Below the pieces are notes generated by a model. It was not told the origin of the DNA, did not search any database, and saw only the letters and a list, made by a program, of their open reading frames with translations. A stretch of 6,284 nucleotides of DNA from positions 10,451 through 16,734 of the forward strand of contig PEVZ01000033.1 of the NCBI GenBank assembly GCA_002779665.1. Direction: 5' to 3'. Positions 1 through 5,877 of this stretch are shown here, one piece after another. The position numbers and the translations under genes are program-made. Origin of the DNA: Candidatus Roizmanbacteria bacterium CG06_land_8_20_14_3_00_34_14. GTDB lineage: Bacteria; Patescibacteriota; Microgenomatia; UBA1406; GWC2-37-13. The stretch's first letter is position 1. Each line of letters starts with the position of its first letter.

Positions 1-315
1 GACGATATTTATGTCACCGAAGAAGACTATCGAACAGAAGAGTTACAAAAAATATGTGATCAGATTGCATCTGGAATCAAAGAAAAAAACTACCAAATCA
101 TTCCAAATAGACAAGAAGCAATTAATCAAGCAATTATGGCCGCTAAAAAAAATGACGTTGTTGTTTTGACAGGTAAGGCCCATGAGAAGAGCTTATGTCG
201 AGGAAAGACAGAGTATCCGTGGGATGAATACGCAGCCGTATCAAAAGCTTTAGAAAATACTACAAATACTATCAATCCGACAAATAAACAAATAAATGTT
301 TTAATAAACCAATAA
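1..315 (+). CDS. murE: MurE-type UDP-MurNAc-tripeptide ligase, C-terminal part (5' end outside window)
   Basis: This is the C-terminal 104 residues of a Mur ligase, open from base 1 and ending in TAA. MurE adds the third amino acid, usually meso-diaminopimelate or L-Lys, to UDP-MurNAc-L-Ala-D-Glu in the cytoplasm, using ATP. Supporting motifs in the visible part are V-T-E-E-D-Y-R at residues 5-11, aligning with the MurE 'VTSDNPR' region, then the segment 'NDVVVLTGKAHE' at 51-62, matching the MurE 'GKGHE' motif, then 'TEYPWDEYAAV' at 70-80. The usual DNPR recognition motif reads E-D-Y-R here, so the third residue cannot be inferred as DAP with confidence. The natural family end lies near residue 84. 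The remaining 20 residues are an Asn/Thr-rich tail encoded by repetitive AT-rich DNA. The gene lies 79 bases before the preferred pgeF start. Mur ligase family is near certain; MurE rather than another member is likely. Confidence 0.82.
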   Translation, partial: DDIYVTEEDYRTEELQKICDQIASGIKEKNYQIIPNRQEAINQAIMAAKKNDVVVLTGKAHEKSLCRGKTEYPWDEYAAVSKALENTTNTINPTNKQINVLINQ

Positions 316-386
316 TTTAATAATTTGGACATTTGTTTTTTATATTTAATTATTTATTGGTAGTATTGGTCTGGATTGGTCGGATT
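264..386. repeat. Degenerate short repeats spanning the murE tail and pgeF leader
   Basis: ATTGGT occurs three times at 356-361, 365-370 and 375-380, at 9-10 base spacing. AATCCGAC at 274-281 is exactly inverted as GTCGGATT at 379-386. AATACTATCAAT at 264-275 is inverted with one mismatch at 357-368. ACCAATAA at 308-315 is inverted as TTATTGGT at 354-361. The sequence is low-complexity and AT-rich, so this may be decayed repeat, a regulatory site or chance. No function is assigned. Confidence 0.3.
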
Positions 387-394
387 TGTTTATT

Positions 395-1129
395 ATGATT
401 GCTTACGACACTGATCTCAAAATATTTTATTCTACTTTAATCAATGATAGTAAGTATTTTGGCGGGTTTGGGACAAGAGAAATGGGCGATGGCCGTAAAA
501 TTGATACGGCTATTAATTTTGCTCAAACAAATATTCCCAATTTCAAAACAATCGTTATTCCTGAGCAAATTCATTCGGTAAATGTTAATAACTTTAGTGC
601 CAATCTGATAGATAACGTTGAACGTATCTCTGAGACAGACGGGGTCATTACACAGGATTTGAATTCCGTCTTGACAATTATTACGGGAGATTGTGTTCCG
701 ATTATATTCACCGAAAAAAAATATGGCATTATTGGAATTTCTCATCAGGGTTGGCGGGGAAGCGTCAAAAGAATGGCACAAAAAATGATAAATAAAATAA
801 TTGAATATGGCGGGAAAAAAGAAAATATTTTTGTTGCTATTGGTCCATCAATTGGTCAATGCTGTTATGATATTGAAGATGAAAGATACTACGAATTTTT
901 AGAGGAATTTAACGGTTTTGCCGACAAAATCTTTCATCGCCACCAGGGAAAATTACATCTTAATTTAGCCCTTCTTAATTATCTGCAAATTAAAGAAGCG
1001 GGTGTTCCAAAAAAAAATATTGATTTTTTCCCGTTTTGTACAAAGTGTGATAAGAAAAGATTCTTTTCATACAGAAGAGATAAAAAAACGGATTATGGCG
1101 AGATGCTAAGCTTTGTTGTCAGGACTTGA
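395..1129 (+). CDS. pgeF: Peptidoglycan editing factor PgeF (YfiH/laccase-domain family)
   Basis: A 244-residue protein of the PgeF/YfiH family (DUF152, 'multicopper polyphenol oxidase' in old annotations). In E. coli this enzyme removes L-Ser misincorporated in place of L-Ala in peptidoglycan precursors. The family zinc site is complete: H60 in 'PEQIHS', C100 in 'TGDCVPI' and H117 in 'ISHQGWRG'. Further signatures are 'AIGPSIGQCCYDIE' and a C-terminal 'FFSYRRD' segment. Length is normal for the family. ATG at 395 is preferred. An in-frame TTG at 386 would add three residues (M-F-I) and cannot be excluded, because neither start has a clear Shine-Dalgarno site. Translation ends in TGA followed in frame by TAA. 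It lies directly upstream of murC, whose product it is known to correct, which supports editing rather than a phenol-oxidase role. Confidence 0.93.
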   Translation: MIAYDTDLKIFYSTLINDSKYFGGFGTREMGDGRKIDTAINFAQTNIPNFKTIVIPEQIHSVNVNNFSANLIDNVERISETDGVITQDLNSVLTIITGDCVPIIFTEKKYGIIGISHQGWRGSVKRMAQKMINKIIEYGGKKENIFVAIGPSIGQCCYDIEDERYYEFLEEFNGFADKIFHRHQGKLHLNLALLNYLQIKEAGVPKKNIDFFPFCTKCDKKRFFSYRRDKKTDYGEMLSFVVRT

Positions 1130-1134
1130 TAATT

Positions 1135-1165
1135 AGGGTCAGACCCTCCAGGAGGGTCTGACCCT
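1135..1165. repeat. Solo 31-base REPIN-like palindrome
   Basis: The sequence is AGGGTCAGACCCT, then the five bases CCAGG, then its reverse complement AGGGTCTGACCCT. The loop is itself CC-A-GG, so the inverted repeat is perfect over 15 bases per arm. Each 13-base arm is also internally palindromic (GGGTC/GACCC), so it can fold as one long hairpin or two small ones. The arms are identical to those flanking the transposase at 5120-5906, so this is most likely a non-autonomous copy mobilised by such an enzyme. It begins five bases after the pgeF stop and ends 16 bases before murC. No T-tract follows, so it is not a classical terminator, though it could affect transcript stability or readthrough. 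Confidence 0.88.
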
Positions 1166-1166
1166 G

Positions 1167-1172
1167 TATAAT
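1167..1172 (+). promoter_or_regulatory. Candidate -10 box upstream of murC-murB
   Basis: A perfect TATAAT begins two bases after the palindrome, with nine bases between it and the murC ATG. No -35 match exists at 16-18 base spacing, because that region lies inside the palindrome. If used, transcription would start about two or three bases before the ATG, giving a nearly leaderless message. TATAAT also arises often by chance in AT-rich DNA. Confidence 0.3.
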
Positions 1173-1181
1173 ACTATAAGT

Positions 1182-3497
1182 ATGATAGTTGAATCTAAAA
1201 ACATATTTTTCCTAGGAATAAAGGGTGTGGCGATGGCGAATATTGCCGTCATTCTCAAAAAGATGGGGAAAAATGTGACCGGTTGTGATTATGATGAGGT
1301 GTTTATCACCGATAAATTATTAAAAGAGAATAATATTAAATGGATAGTTGGTTTTGAACCGGAAAAACTTCCTCAAGAAACTGATTTAATTATTTATTCA
1401 GCTGCGCACGGAGGCGTAAATAATCCTTTAGTTATTGACGCAATAAGAAGGAAAAAGAATATTATTTCTCAAGCAAAATTAATCGGCGAGTTGTTAGGTC
1501 ATTTTGAAAAATCCGTTGCCGTCTGTGGTTGTCACGGGAAAACAACGACCAGCTCACTATTAGTTTATGCTTTAAATAAATTAAAACTACGACCAAGTTA
1601 TTTAGTTGGAGTACCATTTTTTTCCGGACATCAGGGGGGCGATTTTCAAGCGAAAAAATATTTTGTTGTTGAGGCAGATGAATACGGAGTTAACCCTCCG
1701 CTTGATAAAACGCCTAAATTCCATTTGTTAAATCCAAATTATATCATTGCCACAAATATAGATTTTGACCACCCGGATGTCTACAAAGATATTGAAGAAA
1801 CAAAAGAAGCTTTTAAAAAGTTTTTTAATAATTACTATCTTGGCACGATCGTACCAAGATTGTTATTTTGTGCGGATGACAAGAATTTGATGGAAGTTGC
1901 GGAAACTCTGCCAAAAGAAAATTATTTGACTTACGGAGAATCATCAATGGCCGATTACCAAATAACTAACTGCAAAATAAATGAAGATGAAAGCACTTTT
2001 GAAATAAAGAATATAGGAAAGTTTAAGATCTCTCTTTTTGGTAAACATAATATTTATAACGCCACGGCGGTGATTGCCCAGCTTTTACAGTTTGGTTTTA
2101 AACAAAATGAAATCGCAAAGTCATTAATTGGTTTTGCCGGCGCAGAAAGACGTTTTGAGAAAATTTATTTTAAGAATAATATTTATTTATTTGATGATTA
2201 TGCCCATCATCCGGCGGAAATTTCGGCCACAATTAAGGCAGCAAAAAGTCGCTTTCCAAATAGAAAGATAATTGTTATTTTTCAGCCACATACCTATTCA
2301 AGGACAAGTAGCTTACTAAAAGAATTTGCTGATAGTCTATCGATAGCAGATGTCAGTTTGATTTTACCTATTTTTGCCTCCGCACGCGAAAATTCAAAAA
2401 ATTTTAATGTTACATCCAAGGATATAGTTAAAAGGATAAAAAATTCTATTTCTTATTTTGGGTCGAAAGAACAGATAGTTAAAAAATTGGAAACAACTTT
2501 AAGAGACGGCGATGTTGTTTTTACGATGGGGGCGGGAGACGTCTATAAGTTGAAAGATAAAATTGTCAAGCTTATAAACTCGAAATTCGAAACTCGAAAT
2601 TCGAAGCAAACTAAAAATTCTAAATTAAAAATTGAGAAAAATAAAGAATTAAGACAGTTTAATACGTTAAGAATAAATTCAGTGGCGGAATATTTTTTGG
2701 AAGCAAAGACAAGAGAAGATTTAATTGAAGGGGTGAAGTTTGCTCATAAAAATGAATTACCATTATTTATTTTAGCGGGTGGATCGAACTTAGCCATTAT
2801 AAAAGAAAAAATTTCCGGGATAGTTATTAAAAATAATTACAGGCAATTAAAAATTTTAGAGGAATCAGATAAAGACGTTTTGATTTCGGTCTCTTCAGGC
2901 TATCCTATTTCACTACTTGTTAATGAAACAGTCAGTAAGGGTTATGAAGGGTTTGAGTATCATAAGGGGTTGCCTGGTACAGTCGGCGGAGCTATTTACG
3001 GCAATTCAAAATGGACAAAACCGGTTAGTTATTTTGGAGAGAGCTTGGTTATGGGCTACTTGGTTAATAGGTTGAGAGAAGTCAAAAAAGTTGATAATAA
3101 TTATTTTAGATTTGCTTATGATTATAGTATTTTGCAGGAGACGAAGGAAATTTTGTTAGAAGCGGTTTTTAAATTGAAAAAAGTTGATTCAAAAATTTTG
3201 AAAGAAAGGGCTGAGGAAGCATTTAATTATAGAAAAGAATCACAGCCAATGGGAATTGCCACTTCCGGATGTTTTTTTAAAAATGTTAATGGAAGGTCAT
3301 CGGGTCAACTTATAGATCAGGCAGGACTTAAAAATTTTTCTGTTGGAGATTTTTACATTTCGCCAAAACATGCAAATTTTATTATTAATCGTGGTAAAGG
3401 TCAGGCGAAAGACCTGATAAAACTTGTTAAGATTATTAAAGAGAGAGTAAAAGAAAAGTTCAGAGTAGAATTAGAGGAGGAAGTTATAGTTGTTTAA
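1182..3497 (+). CDS. murC-murB: Bifunctional MurC-MurB fusion (UDP-MurNAc:L-Ala ligase / UDP-MurNAc dehydrogenase)
   Basis: A 771-residue cytoplasmic fusion. Residues 1-465 are MurC, which ligates L-Ala to UDP-MurNAc: N-terminal 'FFLGIKGVAMANIA' (9-22), ATP loop G116-C-H-G-K-T-T-T123, 'VEADEYG' (163-169), 'DFDHPDVY' (194-201), 'HNIYNA' (289-294), 'DDYAHHPAEI' (338-347) and 'FQPHTYSRT' (367-375). The last two are typical of MurC rather than MurD/E/F. Residues 490-771 are MurB, which reduces enolpyruvyl-UDP-GlcNAc: FAD-site 'LAGGSNLAI' (531-539), 'GLPGTVGGAIYGN' (596-608), 'SGCFFKN' (695-701) with C697 at the catalytic Ser position, and E767 at the C-terminal Glu. The 'FxYRxS' arginine is replaced by D647. 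The 466-489 linker is translated from a repeat (see 2576-2606). MurB makes the substrate of MurC, so the fusion joins consecutive steps. The start is fixed by distance to the first glycine motif; no Shine-Dalgarno site is visible. Confidence 0.93.
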   Translation: MIVESKNIFFLGIKGVAMANIAVILKKMGKNVTGCDYDEVFITDKLLKENNIKWIVGFEPEKLPQETDLIIYSAAHGGVNNPLVIDAIRRKKNIISQAKLIGELLGHFEKSVAVCGCHGKTTTSSLLVYALNKLKLRPSYLVGVPFFSGHQGGDFQAKKYFVVEADEYGVNPPLDKTPKFHLLNPNYIIATNIDFDHPDVYKDIEETKEAFKKFFNNYYLGTIVPRLLFCADDKNLMEVAETLPKENYLTYGESSMADYQITNCKINEDESTFEIKNIGKFKISLFGKHNIYNATAVIAQLLQFGFKQNEIAKSLIGFAGAERRFEKIYFKNNIYLFDDYAHHPAEISATIKAAKSRFPNRKIIVIFQPHTYSRTSSLLKEFADSLSIADVSLILPIFASARENSKNFNVTSKDIVKRIKNSISYFGSKEQIVKKLETTLRDGDVVFTMGAGDVYKLKDKIVKLINSKFETRNSKQTKNSKLKIEKNKELRQFNTLRINSVAEYFLEAKTREDLIEGVKFAHKNELPLFILAGGSNLAIIKEKISGIVIKNNYRQLKILEESDKDVLISVSSGYPISLLVNETVSKGYEGFEYHKGLPGTVGGAIYGNSKWTKPVSYFGESLVMGYLVNRLREVKKVDNNYFRFAYDYSILQETKEILLEAVFKLKKVDSKILKERAEEAFNYRKESQPMGIATSGCFFKNVNGRSSGQLIDQAGLKNFSVGDFYISPKHANFIINRGKGQAKDLIKLVKIIKERVKEKFRVELEEEVIVV
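1837..1860. repeat. 24-base near-perfect palindrome inside murC
   Basis: ATCTTGG and CCAAGAT flank a central palindrome ACGATCGT, with one mismatched pair (C1844 against A1853), so 11 of 12 pairs match. It encodes residues around 219-226 of MurC, between the 'DFDHPDVY' motif and 'FCADD'. It may be a coincidence of codons or a protein-binding or hairpin site; nothing else supports a role. Confidence 0.4.
2576..2606. repeat. Tandem 14-base repeat forming the MurC-MurB linker
   Basis: CTCGAAATTCGAAA occurs at 2579-2592 and again, with its last base changed to G, at 2593-2606. It is read in frame as the linker 'NSKFETRNSKQ' and is followed by a Lys/Asn-rich stretch before the MurB domain. The same 14 bases occur exactly at 3506-3519, in the gap between murB and murA, in the same orientation. 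This marks it as a dispersed non-coding repeat now translated as an interdomain linker. Confidence 0.8.
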
Positions 3498-3537
3498 ATC
3501 CGAAGCTCGAAATTCGAAATACGAAACAAATTCGAAT
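3498..3537. repeat. 'CGAAATTCGAA'-type repeat between murB and murA
   Basis: The segment starts directly after the murB stop codon and ends eight bases before the murA ATG. It is built of CGAA-rich units, including an exact copy of CTCGAAATTCGAAA (3506-3519) shared with the MurC-MurB linker, and ends in the palindrome TTCGAA. It fills nearly the whole intergenic gap and leaves no room for a normal ribosome binding site. It resembles short AT-rich repeats dispersed between genes in some small bacterial genomes; its mechanism of spread is unknown. Confidence 0.75.
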
Positions 3538-3545
3538 TTTATTAT

Positions 3546-4871
3546 ATGACAGATTCATATCTTATTTCCGGTGGACATCCTCTTAAGGGCGAGGTTGTCC
3601 TATCTGGCGCCAAAAATGTCGCTTTAAAGACAATTATAGGGGCACTAATGTTTAAGGGTGAAGTGACTCTAAAAAATATTCCAAGAATTAATGATGTCTT
3701 AGACTTGATCGAATTAATTAGATCCTTGGGTGCGACGGCGGAATTTATTCAAAAAAATACTTTGATAATAAATGGAGATAGTCTAAAAAGTAATCGAGTT
3801 GATTTAGTAAATGGTTCTAAAATTAGAGTCTCTTTTATGCTTTTTGCACCGCTCCTTCATCGTTTTGGAGAATGTTTTGTTCCTAATCCCGGAGGTTGTC
3901 GAATCGGGGCTAGACCAATAGACAGAATAATAAAGGGTTTAATAACGCTTGGAATTAAAGTTGCATACAATTCGGAGACGGGTTATTATCACGCAAAAAT
4001 TATTAATAAACCAAAAGGAAATTATAAATTTGAAAAACCGAGTCATACCGGCACCGAACTTTTAATGATGATTGGTCTGATGACAGGTGACAAAGTCGTC
4101 ATAGAAAATATTGCTAATGAACCGGAAATAGACGACCTAATATTATATTTGAATTCATCAGGAGCCAGAATAGTTGAAGAAGAAAATAAAATAATTATCG
4201 GTCAAACTTCTGAATTAAAACAAAAAGAAGCTTTTACGATTATGTCTGACCGCAATGAATTAGTGACCTATGCAACCTTAGCGGTCGCCAGCAAGGGCGA
4301 GGTAATAATTAGCCCAATTAATGAAAATCTGATCGGTTCATTTTTAGAAATTATGAAAAAAACCGGCGCCGGGGTCGAAGTGATATCTAATTTTAAATAC
4401 CGATTTTTTAATAAGGGAGAAATTAAGCCTGTCGATATTGAGACTTCACCTCATCCCGGATTTATGACCGACTGGCAACCAAGCTGGGCAATCCTGATGA
4501 TCAAAGCTAATGGTCAGTCAGTAATCCATGAAAGAGTTTTTGAAAACCGTTTTTCTTATGTTGATGAATTAAAAAAATTAGGGTCAAATATTAAATTTAT
4601 TGAAAGTAAAGTAGAGAATCCTTCAGATTTTTACCATTTTAATTATGACAAAAATAATGCATATCAACAGACGATAAAGATTATTGGACCGTCACAATTG
4701 CATAATGCCATATTGAATATTGCGGATCTGCGTGCCGGTGCGGCGCTTGCTTGTGGGGCGTTACTGGCAGAAGGGGAATCGGTTGTTAACGGTGCTTCCA
4801 TTCTGGAGCGAGGCTACGAGGACTTTGTGGAAAAAGTGAAAAAGTTGGGAGGGGAAATAAGAAAAATATAG
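3546..4871 (+). CDS. murA: UDP-N-acetylglucosamine 1-carboxyvinyltransferase (MurA)
   Basis: A 441-residue enzyme of the EPSP-synthase fold that transfers enolpyruvate from PEP to UDP-GlcNAc, the first committed step of peptidoglycan synthesis, in the cytoplasm. Length is slightly above the usual 420 or so. Recognisable sites are 'LSGAKNVAL' (19-27) with K23-N24, 'PNPGGCRIGARPID' (113-126) with catalytic C118 and R123, 'SPHPGFMTDWQ' (301-311) with the catalytic Asp at D309, 'VFENRFSYVDEL' (331-342), and 'ADLRAGAAL' (393-401) with R396. Because the nucleophile is Cys rather than Asp, the protein should be fosfomycin-sensitive by family knowledge. MurA supplies the substrate of the MurB half of the preceding gene. 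The 48-base gap to that gene is almost entirely repeat, and no Shine-Dalgarno sequence precedes the ATG. The MurA call is secure; 'WAILM' after D309 differs from the common family sequence. Confidence 0.95.
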   Translation: MTDSYLISGGHPLKGEVVLSGAKNVALKTIIGALMFKGEVTLKNIPRINDVLDLIELIRSLGATAEFIQKNTLIINGDSLKSNRVDLVNGSKIRVSFMLFAPLLHRFGECFVPNPGGCRIGARPIDRIIKGLITLGIKVAYNSETGYYHAKIINKPKGNYKFEKPSHTGTELLMMIGLMTGDKVVIENIANEPEIDDLILYLNSSGARIVEEENKIIIGQTSELKQKEAFTIMSDRNELVTYATLAVASKGEVIISPINENLIGSFLEIMKKTGAGVEVISNFKYRFFNKGEIKPVDIETSPHPGFMTDWQPSWAILMIKANGQSVIHERVFENRFSYVDELKKLGSNIKFIESKVENPSDFYHFNYDKNNAYQQTIKIIGPSQLHNAILNIADLRAGAALACGALLAEGESVVNGASILERGYEDFVEKVKKLGGEIRKI

Positions 4872-5119
4872 TTATGGATGCATGGTGCTACAAATTGGAC
4901 ACAAACCATCACAAAATATTTCTGCCTCAGAAGGCATTATAACTGCAGTTTCCATGAATTTATTTTACTTCTTTTTCTTTTTTTCAAGCGATTTTTTTTG
5001 ATATATTTGTGCCTAATTATTAATATGGTATATTATAAAAAATATATTTTCACAACAATCTAAAAGGATACTTTTGTAGGTTATAAGCGGTTGACAAGGT
5101 TTTGTATGTGTTATTAAAT
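4872..5119. other. Gene-free AT-rich gap between murA and the transposase element
   Basis: No convincing gene is present. Reading frames of 61 residues (+, 4878-5063), 22 residues (+, 4874-4942) and 27 residues (-, 4872-4955) overlap in the first 84 bases, which argues against any being selected, and none is recognised. A pyrimidine-only run covers 4968-4985 and a T8 run covers 4992-4999. A weak hairpin, TGCC/GGCA at 4923-4936, lies too far from the T-runs for a textbook terminator, although murA transcription may end here. AAAATATATTTT at 5039-5050 is a simple palindrome. The right end holds a promoter match (5091-5119). Confidence 0.6.
5091..5119 (+). promoter_or_regulatory. Candidate sigma70-type promoter next to the transposase element
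   Basis: A perfect TTGACA (5091-5096) is followed after 17 bases by TTAAAT (5114-5119), which matches four of six positions of TATAAT. The -10 ends exactly at the edge of the element, so a transcript would start inside the left palindrome and read into the transposase. Since the promoter lies outside the element, it may originally have served the nucleotidyltransferase gene at 5951. This is inferred from consensus only. Confidence 0.45.
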
Positions 5120-5150
5120 AGGGTCTGACCCTGTGTTAGGGTCTGACCCT
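5120..5150. repeat. Left-end REP palindrome of the transposase element
   Basis: AGGGTCTGACCCT at 5120-5132, the loop GTGTT, then the same 13 bases again at 5138-5150. Because each unit is palindromic except at its centre, the pair is both a direct repeat and an inverted repeat with one central T-T mismatch. It ends four bases before the transposase ATG, so it could fold in the transcript and occlude ribosome entry. Confidence 0.9.
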
Positions 5151-5154
5151 AAAT

Positions 5155-5877
5155 ATGCCTGTAAAAAATTCACTTAAAACATATATCGAAAATGGATTTT
5201 ATCACGTTTATAATCGTGGTGTAGAAAAACGAAATATATTTTTAGACGAACAAGACTACAGTGTCTTTTTATCTTATCTAAAGTTGTATCTTTCCCCAAC
5301 AGAAGAAACTATAAAAAATACTAATGAAAATGATAACTTAGATGATCAAGATAAAAATATCAAGATATATAAAATAAACTCTATAAATAATTATTTTAAT
5401 AAAATTGAGTTGCTCTGCTATGTATTGATGCCTAATCATTTTCATCTTGAATTAAAGCAAATAGGCAAAAAGGATATGGGACATTTTATGCAGAGCTTAA
5501 TTACGAAATATACAATGTATTTTAATCGTAAATACAAACGTGTAGGATCATTATTTCAAGGACGATATAAAGCGGTCTTTATTCACAGCTTAGAATATCT
5601 CTTGGATTTAAGCAGATATATTCATTTAAACCCATTTTATATTATCAATAAAAATCAAAAACTTATTTCTTATCCTTGGTCGAGCTATAACGCGTATATT
5701 TATAATCATTCAATTAAATGGTTGAATAAAAATTATTTATTGAATTATTTTAATCAAACGAAAAAAACTAAATATACTTCATATCAAAATTTTATCGATA
5801 AATATTTAGAAGAGGAAGTAATTGAGACAAAAGAATATAACAACTTGCTATTAGATTTGGGACAGACCTTAACATAG
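5155..5877 (+). CDS. REP-associated tyrosine transposase (Y1/HUH, IS200-like superfamily)
   Basis: A 240-residue single-strand DNA transposase of the RAYT/TnpA-REP group. It carries the N-terminal 'GFYHVYNRGVEKRNIF' segment (14-29), the HUH metal-site motif 'LMPNHFHLEL' (91-100) with H95 and H97, and 'HFMQSLITKYTMYFNRKY' (110-127), in which Y119 is the probable DNA-attacking tyrosine. After these come 'GSLFQGRYKA' (131-140), 'SRYIHLNP' (153-160) and 'YPWSSYNAY' (173-181), all typical of the family. Residues 48-82 are an Asn/Asp/Lys-rich variable stretch between the first strands and the HUH motif. The frame is intact, so the protein is probably functional or recently so. The gene is tightly bounded by palindromes matching the REP sites such enzymes recognise. 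There is no Shine-Dalgarno sequence, since the left palindrome occupies that position. RAYTs often act on REP sequences in trans, consistent with the solo copy near murC. Confidence 0.93.
   Translation: MPVKNSLKTYIENGFYHVYNRGVEKRNIFLDEQDYSVFLSYLKLYLSPTEETIKNTNENDNLDDQDKNIKIYKINSINNYFNKIELLCYVLMPNHFHLELKQIGKKDMGHFMQSLITKYTMYFNRKYKRVGSLFQGRYKAVFIHSLEYLLDLSRYIHLNPFYIINKNQKLISYPWSSYNAYIYNHSIKWLNKNYLLNYFNQTKKTKYTSYQNFIDKYLEEEVIETKEYNNLLLDLGQTLT

Noticed and set aside
126..332. 68-residue minus-strand reading frame over the end of murE
   Set aside because: It is antisense to a clear Mur ligase C-terminus, and no family is recognised.
437..781. 114-residue minus-strand reading frame inside pgeF
   Set aside because: It lies antisense to the conserved PgeF core, including its zinc residues, and is a shadow frame.
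1127..1132. TGA read as glycine (alternative code of some Patescibacteria)
   Set aside because: TGA falls at the normal end of PgeF and is followed at once by TAA in frame. No other gene needs TGA read through.
1135..1165. Rho-independent terminator between pgeF and murC
   Set aside because: The hairpin is strong, but no T-tract follows and the same palindrome borders the transposase, so a mobile repeat explains it better.
4872..4955. 27-residue minus-strand frame with a C-x3-C-P-x-C motif next to murA
   Set aside because: It is too short, competes with plus-strand frames over the same bases, and the cysteine pattern alone is not evidence.
4923..4999. Intrinsic terminator after murA (weak TGCC/GGCA hairpin and T-runs)
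   Set aside because: The stem has only four pairs and lies more than 30 bases from the first long T-run, so it does not fit the terminator model.
4878..5063. 61-residue plus-strand reading frame after murA
   Set aside because: Its composition follows the T-rich tract (Phe/Leu/Tyr runs), it has no ribosome site, overlaps other open frames and matches no family I know. A small membrane peptide cannot be wholly excluded.
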